A stretch of 7,862 nucleotides of DNA, taken from Oscillospiraceae bacterium (GTDB lineage Bacteria > Bacillota > Clostridia > Saccharofermentanales > Saccharofermentanaceae). A program made the position numbers and the translations under genes. Shown here piece by piece: positions 1 to 4,205 of this stretch. The stretch's first letter is position 1. Each line of letters opens with the position of its first letter. The DNA is taken from assembly GCA_902782985.1 (NCBI GenBank), contig CACZPC010000069.1, forward strand, positions 1 to 7,862. The letters run 5' to 3'. Below the pieces are notes generated by a model that searched no databases, was not told where the DNA came from, and saw only the letters and a program-made list of their open reading frames with translations.

Positions 1-54
1 ATATTGGATGATAGGGCAAAGGAACATTCGGATAGATATAAGGAGGTAATCTGA
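1..54 (+). CDS. C-terminal end of an upstream gene (partial)
   Basis: Reading frame 1 is open from the window edge to a TGA at 52-54 and encodes the 17 residues ILDDRAKEHSDRYKEVI. The stop overlaps the ATG of the next gene as TGATG, and that gene's ribosome binding site lies inside this reading frame. This is the usual arrangement of translationally coupled operon genes. The tail is hydrophilic and highly charged. It is too short to identify a family. Being a coding tail is inferred from the open frame and the coupling. Confidence 0.55.
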   Translation: MLDDRAKEHSDRYKEVI

Positions 55-191
55 TGAGCGGTTCATATGCCAGAAGAAAACAGCAGCAGAAGAAGAATCG
101 TAAGGTGTCGGCAGGCTGGCTTTTCCTCTTCGCTCTTATTGTTACGGGAATGCTCGCGGGTACTCTTACTCTTGCGGCATCTATGGCATGA
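54..191 (+). CDS. Small single-pass membrane protein, 45 aa
   Basis: The ORF starts at ATG 54 and stops at TGA 189-191. A near-perfect ribosome binding site, AAGGAGG at 40-46, lies 7 nt upstream. The product has a very basic, Gln/Lys/Arg-rich N-terminus (residues 7-17, RRKQQQKKNRK). One hydrophobic segment of about 24 residues (21-44) follows and runs almost to the C-terminus. This charge pattern predicts an N-in single-helix membrane microprotein. The hydrophobic stretch could instead be a signal sequence, but nothing would remain after cleavage. It is coupled to the upstream gene, and only 33 nt separate it from the LUD gene, so the three probably form one transcript. I do not recognise a family and assign no function. 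Confidence 0.75.
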   Translation: MSGSYARRKQQQKKNRKVSAGWLFLFALIVTGMLAGTLTLAASMA

Positions 192-224
192 TATCCTGAT
201 ATTTCCCGATCGGAGGAGTCATTC

Positions 225-863
225 TTGGACAAAAATAAAAAGGCCTTTTACAGAAATCAGGCAGAAGGCATCATAAAGAGACTTAAGTCACGTAAGATGG
301 ACGGATATTACTGCGACAGCAGTGAAGAGGCGTCCCGCAAGATACTCGAATTAATAGGCGAAGGCAGGAAGACCGTATCGTACGGCGGTTCAATGACGAT
401 CGATGATATGGGGATAAAGCCGCTTATCACCCAAGCGGGACATGATCTTATCATCCGTGAGGACTATAAGACCGATGAGCAGATACGTGAACTTAAGGCA
501 AAGACAATCAATTCCGATACTTTCCTTATGAGTACCAATGCGATCACTCTTGACGGACAGCTCATTAATATCGACGGCAGAGGTAACAGAGTGTGCTATC
601 TGATATACGGTCCCGAGCAGGTGATAGTAGTCGCAGGCATGAATAAGGTAGTTACGAATACCGAAGAGGGATTGGATCGTGTCAGGAATTTTGCATCTCC
701 GCCCAATACAGTAAGACTTAACAGGGATACCCCCTGTGCCAGGAGCGGTAAATGCGGACAATGTATCGAGGATACGATCTGTTGTCAGACGGTAATTACA
801 AGAGTATCCATGATCCCCGGGAGGATAAAAGTAATACTTGTCGGTGAGGAACTGGGATACTGA
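225..863 (+). CDS. LUD-domain (LutC/DUF162-like) protein with C-terminal Cys cluster
   Basis: This 212-residue cytoplasmic protein carries LUD-family signatures: YGGSMTIDDMG (residues 53-63), TLDGQLINIDGRGNRV (108-123) and GPEQVIVVAGMNKV (129-142). LUD proteins include LutC of the lactate-oxidising LutABC complex. Clostridial stand-alone homologues are often annotated only as lactate utilization protein, and their activity is not settled. The C-terminus carries cysteines at 171, 177, 180, 186 and 187, a pattern that could bind metal or an Fe-S cluster; this is inference. No lutA or lutB-like gene is visible. The start is TTG 225: GGAGGAG at 212-218 sits 6 nt upstream, and the N-terminus MDKNKKAFYRNQ fits the family. 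The gene ends just before a small terminator. Confidence is high for the family and low for the reaction. Confidence 0.9.
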   Translation: MDKNKKAFYRNQAEGIIKRLKSRKMDGYYCDSSEEASRKILELIGEGRKTVSYGGSMTIDDMGIKPLITQAGHDLIIREDYKTDEQIRELKAKTINSDTFLMSTNAITLDGQLINIDGRGNRVCYLIYGPEQVIVVAGMNKVVTNTEEGLDRVRNFASPPNTVRLNRDTPCARSGKCGQCIEDTICCQTVITRVSMIPGRIKVILVGEELGY

Positions 864-895
864 CACTTAGACTGACTCTATCAGATATTTTATTG

Positions 896-918
896 AGTCC
901 TTTTTGCGGGACTTTTTT
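896..918 (+). terminator. Intrinsic terminator after the LUD gene
   Basis: AGTCC (896-900) can pair with GGACT (909-913) around an 8-nt loop, and a T run follows at 913-918. The stem is short, so termination may be partial. It lies 33 nt past the LUD stop and is the natural end of the first transcript. Confidence 0.55.
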
Positions 919-933
919 ATTTTGCCTCACTTT

Positions 934-973
934 GTTGACAACTTCTACACATCTTTGTTGCAAGTGGGATAAA
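934..973 (+). promoter_or_regulatory. Upstream control region of the Cys-rich lipoprotein gene
   Basis: The region holds a GTTGACAAC palindrome (934-942) that contains a consensus -35 TTGACA (935-940). No good -10 lies 16-18 nt downstream of it. TTCTACACATC (943-953) is the exact reverse complement of GATGTGTAGAA upstream of the GH114 gene. CAAGTGGGATAA (961-972) resembles CAAGTGGATAA upstream of that same gene. GATAAA at 968-973 preceded by TGG could be an extended -10. The exact promoter is not resolved. Confidence 0.35.
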
Positions 974-1048
974 ACACATCGTTATTCTTTACATGTCGCC
1001 GATGAATGAACATGGAGTATCAATCGGCAAAGAAAAGGAGATTTTAAA

Positions 1049-1762
1049 ATGAAAAACAAAAGAATAGTTGAAGTATTGGGAAGTGTGATACTTGCAGTAT
1101 CTCTCGGTATTACCGGATGTACGGTAAAGATCGAAGATGATAAGAAGACAGAGAAGTCTGAAAAGGAAACGACCGAGGAAACAACCGAAGAGACCGAGGA
1201 TCCCTGCTGCTGCGAGGTCGATGAGTGTGAGATCAGCTATTGCGGTTCATGTGTCTCTTTTGAAGATGATTATGAATTTGTAAGCACAAACGGCGAACTT
1301 GAAGGTCAGCTTGACTATATGGAGCTTGCTCCCAGATGTGAAGATATTAACTGGGATGCCTATCCGGATGATCTTACTATCGATGACCTTTCAGTTATTG
1401 AAGATGAAGATATGAGAAATCTGGCACAGGAGTGTGTTGATTGCGGTTATGTCGTTGACGATCCCGAGCTGGACAGGATATATGCCATTTCACTCGGTGA
1501 CGGTGAGTATCAGTTTACTAACGGATTCAGTGCTACATATGACAACGGTAACGATTTCGGAACTGTATATGCATATAAGATGAATGAAGAGCTTTTTGAT
1601 TATTTCCTTGTTCAGTACAACGGTTTCAGCAATGAGGATTGCACAGATGACGGAACGGTGATCAGATACGGTTCAGATTCCTATTATGTAGAATACAACC
1701 GAGAGACCGGTATCGGTATGACGTTTATTTCATGCGGCGGTCCTGCAATAGCTGTCGGATGA
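1049..1762 (+). CDS. Acidic Cys-rich exported lipoprotein of unknown function
   Basis: The product has 237 residues. It begins with a lipoprotein signal peptide: basic MKNKR, a hydrophobic core, and lipobox ITGC with the lipidated Cys at residue 24. The mature protein should therefore be anchored on the outer face of the membrane. A Lys/Glu/Thr linker (about 27-51) contains TEE repeats. A Cys cluster follows, with cysteines at 53, 54, 55, 60, 65 and 68. The remainder is a strongly acidic domain rich in Asp, Glu, Tyr and Gly with a few more cysteines. AAGGAG at 1035-1040, 8 nt before the ATG, fixes the start. It stands alone between two terminators. I do not recognise the domain. The clustered cysteines could form disulfides or bind metal, and the acidic surface could bind cations; both are guesses. 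Confidence covers the gene and its export, not a role. Confidence 0.88.
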   Translation: MKNKRIVEVLGSVILAVSLGITGCTVKIEDDKKTEKSEKETTEETTEETEDPCCCEVDECEISYCGSCVSFEDDYEFVSTNGELEGQLDYMELAPRCEDINWDAYPDDLTIDDLSVIEDEDMRNLAQECVDCGYVVDDPELDRIYAISLGDGEYQFTNGFSATYDNGNDFGTVYAYKMNEELFDYFLVQYNGFSNEDCTDDGTVIRYGSDSYYVEYNRETGIGMTFISCGGPAIAVG

Positions 1763-1817
1763 TCATTATCGTCAGCCTGTCGAAATCCTAAAGAATAATT
1801 GAAACTCGATTAAAGTT

Positions 1818-1851
1818 AAGGCGCTGTCTCTGTATGGGACAGCGCCTTTTT
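1818..1851 (+). terminator. Strong intrinsic terminator after the Cys-rich lipoprotein gene
   Basis: An 11-bp perfect stem, AAGGCGCTGTC (1818-1828) with GACAGCGCCTT (1838-1848), encloses a 9-nt loop and runs into a T tract (1847-1851). The GC-rich stem plus T run is a textbook Rho-independent terminator and isolates the upstream gene. Confidence 0.93.
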
Positions 1852-1886
1852 GCGGAAACCGTAATCGAGCCGATCGAACAGGCAAA

Positions 1887-1914
1887 GTGTAGATATTTAT
1901 ACACAAGTGGATAA
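1887..1914 (+). promoter_or_regulatory. Inverted repeat and DnaA-box-like pair upstream of the GH114 gene
   Basis: GTGTA (1887-1891) and TACAC (1900-1904) form an 18-bp interrupted palindrome. Overlapping it, TTATACACA (1897-1905) fits the relaxed DnaA-box consensus TTATNCACA. The abutting AGTGGATAA (1906-1914) is TTATCCACT on the other strand, one base off TTATCCACA. An AT-rich stretch follows. The site may bind a regulator or DnaA. Alternatively GATAAT (1910-1915) may simply be a -10 element. Nothing in the window settles which. Confidence 0.35.
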
Positions 1915-1945
1915 TTTTTTACAAACTCATATAACGAATGATGTG

Positions 1946-1951
1946 TAGAAT
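1946..1951 (+). promoter_or_regulatory. Candidate -10 element TAGAAT for the GH114 gene
   Basis: TAGAAT matches the sigma-A -10 consensus at five of six positions and is preceded by TGTG. Transcription would start near 1958, giving a leader of about 46 nt before ATG 2004 that includes that gene's ribosome binding site. No convincing -35 lies at the right distance; TTTACA (1918-1923) is 22 nt upstream, which is too far. If this promoter is used, the upstream in-frame ATG at 1938 cannot be the start. Confidence 0.35.
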
Positions 1952-2003
1952 AGGTGAGGCAATGAGCTCGATATCAGAGGAAGAAATCAGGAGAAATATC
2001 TTT

Positions 2004-2831
2004 ATGAAGACTATGATCGCATTGGCAATGACGGCAGTTATGACTTTGCCTTCATGTGCTCCCGTTTTATCGGAAGCCGATAACACTTATGACTACGGTG
2101 TTTTCCTCGGTGCTTCTTCCGATGATATCGATTATATGAAGCAATACGATAAGGTAGTTATCGATGCTCAGTATTATTCCGAGGCACAGATCGCCGAGCT
2201 CAAGGAAGGCGGTCATACCGTATACAGCTATATCAATCTCGGATCCGTCGAAGATTTCAGACCGTATTATCAGGACTATGTTCAGTATTCTCTCGGAGCA
2301 TATGAACACTGGGATCAGGAAAGGTGGATGGATGTATCCGAGGAAGCATGGCAGACCTTCCTGGTCGACAAGCTTGCGCCTTCGCTGCTCGATAAGGGTG
2401 TAGACGGTCTTTTTGTAGATAATACCGACGTTTACTACAATTACGAGACAGAAGAGATCTATGACGGTGTTACGACGATCCTAGAGGGTTTTAAAGCACT
2501 TGATACATATGTGATCATCAACGGCGGCGATACTTATGCCTGGGCATATGCAGAACGTAACGGATCTCTTGACGGTGTTCTGGATGCGGTGAATCAGGAG
2601 TCCGTATTCAGCGCAATCGACTGGGATAATGAAGATTCCTTTACTGTTGCCGACGAAGAAGATCATGAATATTTCACGGAATATGTGGAGATGGTCTCCG
2701 AATACGGCAAGGATGTCTATCTTCTCGAATATACGACAGATGAAGAGTTGCTTTCGCAGATCGATGCATATTGCTCAGAACACGGATTTACATATTATGC
2801 ATCTTCGACACTTTATCTCTATGCCGAGTGA
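2004..2831 (+). CDS. GH114-type glycoside hydrolase lipoprotein (polygalactosaminidase family)
   Basis: The product has 275 residues from ATG 2004. I prefer this over in-frame ATG 1938 because AGGAGA (1989-1994) lies 9 nt upstream and the protein then begins with a signal peptide (MKTMIALAMTAVM). A lipobox-like LPSC places the lipidated Cys at residue 18; Pro at -2 is unusual. The mature part resembles a GH114/TM1410-type TIM barrel: VVIDAQYY (51-58), VYSYINLGSVEDF (73-85), GVDGLFVDNTD (132-142), VIINGG (170-175) and AVNQESVF (195-202). GH114 enzymes include endo-alpha-1,4-polygalactosaminidases that cut galactosaminogalactan-type polymers and use an Asp and a Glu. Asp139 and Glu199 are the probable counterparts, by inference. 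It should act on extracellular or biofilm polysaccharide. The gene appears monocistronic, with no polysaccharide synthesis genes nearby. The substrate is not proven. Confidence 0.82.
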   Translation: MKTMIALAMTAVMTLPSCAPVLSEADNTYDYGVFLGASSDDIDYMKQYDKVVIDAQYYSEAQIAELKEGGHTVYSYINLGSVEDFRPYYQDYVQYSLGAYEHWDQERWMDVSEEAWQTFLVDKLAPSLLDKGVDGLFVDNTDVYYNYETEEIYDGVTTILEGFKALDTYVIINGGDTYAWAYAERNGSLDGVLDAVNQESVFSAIDWDNEDSFTVADEEDHEYFTEYVEMVSEYGKDVYLLEYTTDEELLSQIDAYCSEHGFTYYASSTLYLYAE

Positions 2832-2869
2832 TCGGTAATAAAACAGTCCTATCTCTCCCCTACATATTG

Positions 2870-2910
2870 AAAGCCTTCGGTAGTCTTTACCGGAGGTTTT
2901 CTTCTTTTTG
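2870..2910 (+). terminator. Intrinsic terminator after the GH114 gene
   Basis: A 13-bp stem pairs 2870-2882 with 2888-2900 (core CCTTCGGTA with TACCGGAGG, containing two G-T pairs) around the loop GTCTT. T-rich sequence TTTTCTTCTTTTT follows. It lies 38 nt after the GH114 stop and separates that gene from the TetR-type gene. Confidence 0.88.
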
Positions 2911-3001
2911 TGATAATGAGTTGCCGTTAGTAAGATGCTGTTAAAGGACAGCAAATAATTGATATGCCGCAAATATTTATTATTTCATTCCCGTGAATAT
3001 A

Positions 3002-3010
3002 TGATAGATT
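3002..3010 (+). promoter_or_regulatory. Extended -10 promoter giving a leaderless TetR-type mRNA
   Basis: TGATAGATT fits the extended -10 pattern TGnTANNNT, with hexamer TAGATT at 3005-3010. A start site 6-7 nt downstream falls on or next to ATG 3017. No Shine-Dalgarno sequence precedes that ATG. An in-frame TAG at 3005-3007 rules out an upstream start. TATGAT (3000-3005) is an alternative -10 and would leave a leader of only about 5 nt. A 5-bp palindrome, GCTGT/ACAGC (2937-2952), further upstream may be an operator. Confidence 0.55.
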
Positions 3011-3016
3011 AATCTT

Positions 3017-3580
3017 ATGCTTAGAAGTGTTGACAAGGATGCTCCCGAAGTAAAGTTCTACGAGGCCGGTCTGGAGATTTTAAGGACCGGCGGACTTATC
3101 GCGCTCGGGCTTGAGAGACTGTCTCAAAAGAGTGGCCTTTCGAATGAGCAGTTTTTCCGGATATTTAAGGATAAGACAGACTATCTTGCTAAGTTATATT
3201 TTTACAATCAGGCCAATGCCGAAGATGTTCTGGAGGAGTATCTTGATGAATCCGGCAACATCTCGCGTGAGAGGCTGGAGGAATATCTTTCATATATATC
3301 CTTCAACTATCCTGATATCCTTGCTTATATCGATGATGCCGAACTGCTCGCAGAGACTGAGAACAGGATACGTAAGTACGGCGGTTCCGAACGGAAGAAT
3401 GCGATGAAGCTGCTGGCACATTACGAAGATCTTAAGCCGCAGCCTGATATAGCTCATTTCAGTAAGACTTTGAGATTTGCATCTCTTGTGATCATCACGA
3501 GGAGAGCCAGGGGGGATCAGGATTCCGAGATCGATATAGGAATGAAATATCTTGTGAGCAAGATGTTCCGTTATATTTGA
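3017..3580 (+). CDS. TetR/AcrR-family transcriptional regulator
   Basis: The product has 187 residues, the usual TetR size. The N-terminal DNA-binding domain shows the family pattern. EAGLEILRTGG (16-26) is helix 1, and LERLSQKSGLSNEQFFRIFKDK (32-53) contains the helix-turn-helix, with recognition helix about 42-50. KTDYLAKLYFY (53-63) continues into the linker helix. The rest is a helical ligand-binding and dimerisation domain, variable in this family, so the inducer cannot be read from sequence. ATG 3017 is the only plausible start: an in-frame stop lies 9 nt upstream and no in-frame start follows nearby. It has no ribosome binding site, consistent with a leaderless message. TetR proteins usually repress themselves or neighbours. 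The downstream microprotein/DUF1653 unit, preceded by a palindrome at 3595-3618, is a possible target by inference. Confidence 0.87.
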   Translation: MLRSVDKDAPEVKFYEAGLEILRTGGLIALGLERLSQKSGLSNEQFFRIFKDKTDYLAKLYFYNQANAEDVLEEYLDESGNISRERLEEYLSYISFNYPDILAYIDDAELLAETENRIRKYGGSERKNAMKLLAHYEDLKPQPDIAHFSKTLRFASLVIITRRARGDQDSEIDIGMKYLVSKMFRYI

Positions 3581-3618
3581 TGCTGAGTTTAAGGGTGTAT
3601 ACTTTGAGGTGTTTACAC
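3576..3618 (+). promoter_or_regulatory. Candidate promoter and palindromic operator before the microprotein gene
   Basis: TATACT (3598-3603) is a plausible -10 directly preceded by TG. TTTGAT (3576-3581), overlapping the end of the TetR-type gene, is a weak -35 at 16-nt spacing. GTGTATAC (3595-3602) and GTTTACAC (3611-3618) form an interrupted palindrome matching at 7 of 8 positions and covering the -10. Repressor binding here would block the promoter. Its position right after a TetR-type gene makes that protein a candidate, by inference only. Confidence 0.35.
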
Positions 3619-3648
3619 GAATATCCGGTTTAATATCAGGGAGATGAT

Positions 3649-3807
3649 ATGGGATTACTGAGATTTTTGTTTGAAAGTCTGTTTGATCACGATGACGGTG
3701 ATGATCCCCGTGAAAACAGGACAGCCGAATGGGAGAGACAGCAGGCTGAAGACGATCTTGAAGAAGAATATGATGAAATAGACGGTATCGAGGATGCCGA
3801 TTACTGA
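3649..3807 (+). CDS. Acidic microprotein, 52 aa
   Basis: The ORF starts at ATG 3649 and stops at TGA 3805-3807. AGGGAG (3638-3643) lies 5 nt before the ATG. The product starts with a short hydrophobic amphipathic segment, MGLLRFLFESLF (1-12). A very acidic tail follows, rich in Asp and Glu (13-52), with QQAEDDLEEE at 31-40. It is probably a cytoplasmic or peripheral-membrane small protein. Its stop codon sits against the ribosome binding site of the DUF1653 gene, so the two are likely co-translated. No family is recognised. Coding status is supported by the ribosome binding site, the tight fit with the next gene, and codons like those of its neighbours. Confidence 0.65.
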   Translation: MGLLRFLFESLFDHDDGDDPRENRTAEWERQQAEDDLEEEYDEIDGIEDADY

Positions 3808-3819
3808 GGTGTGGATGAT

Positions 3820-4083
3820 ATGGTCATAAACGGCAGAGAAGTATTTGCTCCGGGAACTAAGGTAAAGCATTTTAAGCGCGAGATAGAATCCGACGGGAAT
3901 ATGTATCTTTATGAGATCGTAGGTCTTGCTCATCACTCTGAGACAGATGAGACGCTCATGGTGTATAAAGCTCTGTACGGTGAAGGAAAAATGTGTGCAA
4001 GACCGATCGATATGTTCATGAGTGAAGTCGATCACGATAAGTATCCTGACATCAAGCAGAAATACAGGTTCGAAGAAGTCTGA
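3820..4083 (+). CDS. DUF1653 family protein
   Basis: The product has 87 residues from ATG 3820. GTG 3811 in the same frame would add three residues, but GAGGTG (3806-3811) is spaced 8 nt from ATG 3820 and cannot serve the GTG that it overlaps. The sequence shows the DUF1653 pattern: KVKHFKREIESDGNMYLYEIVGLAHHSE in residues 14-41, then TLMVYKALYGEGKMCARP (45-62) and MFMSEV (65-70). DUF1653 proteins are small soluble proteins of unknown function, widespread in bacteria. This one is a normal size. It is probably co-transcribed with the acidic microprotein, whose stop codon lies 12 nt upstream of the chosen start. No clear terminator follows before the GH31 promoter. Confidence 0.88.
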   Translation: MVINGREVFAPGTKVKHFKREIESDGNMYLYEIVGLAHHSETDETLMVYKALYGEGKMCARPIDMFMSEVDHDKYPDIKQKYRFEEV

Positions 4084-4138
4084 TGATCATGTATCATTTA
4101 TAGGCAAAGATATCGCAATAAAGATAAGGAAACTGATA

Positions 4139-4166
4139 TTGCAACTTGAATTGCTTCCTTTATAAT
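4139..4166 (+). promoter_or_regulatory. Sigma-A-type promoter of the GH31 gene
   Basis: TTGCAA (4139-4144) and a perfect TATAAT (4161-4166) are separated by 16 nt. Transcription would start near 4173, giving a leader of about 33 nt that contains GGAGG (4193-4197). Three short inverted repeats surround the promoter: GCAATA (4115-4120) with TATTGC (4137-4142), AAGGAA (4126-4131) with TTCCTT (4155-4160), and GCAA (4141-4144) with TTGC (4151-4154). They suggest regulator binding, but none matches an operator I can name, and I see no CcpA cre site. Confidence 0.72.
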
Positions 4167-4205
4167 GTCGATTAGATACGCTGATGAATAACGGAGGTAT
4201 TTCCC

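Noticed and set aside
67..276. 69-residue + strand ORF overlapping the first two small genes
   Set aside because: It lies in another frame of the 45-residue membrane protein and the LUD gene, has no ribosome binding site, and yields an Arg/Leu-rich sequence typical of a frame shadow.
390..866. 158-residue antisense ORF across the LUD gene
   Set aside because: It lies wholly opposite a well-supported gene, shows no family motif and has no ribosome binding site; a shadow.
874..913. Two mutually exclusive hairpins after the LUD gene, suggestive of an attenuator
   Set aside because: GACTC/GAGTC (874-878 with 895-899) competes with the terminator stem, but both are only 5 bp. The position after a stop codon makes a plain terminator the simpler reading.
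1938..2003. N-terminal extension of the GH114 gene from ATG 1938
   Set aside because: The extension (MMCRIGEAMSSI...) would place 22 charged residues before the signal peptide and has no ribosome binding site, whereas ATG 2004 has AGGAGA at good spacing.
3655..4035. 126-residue antisense ORF over the microprotein and DUF1653 genes
   Set aside because: The DUF1653 match and ribosome binding sites on the + strand explain this region; the antisense product shows no motif.
4084..4114. Possible terminator after DUF1653 (ATGAT/ATCAT)
   Set aside because: The stem is only 5 bp, AT-rich and lacks a T tract, so it does not qualify as an intrinsic terminator.
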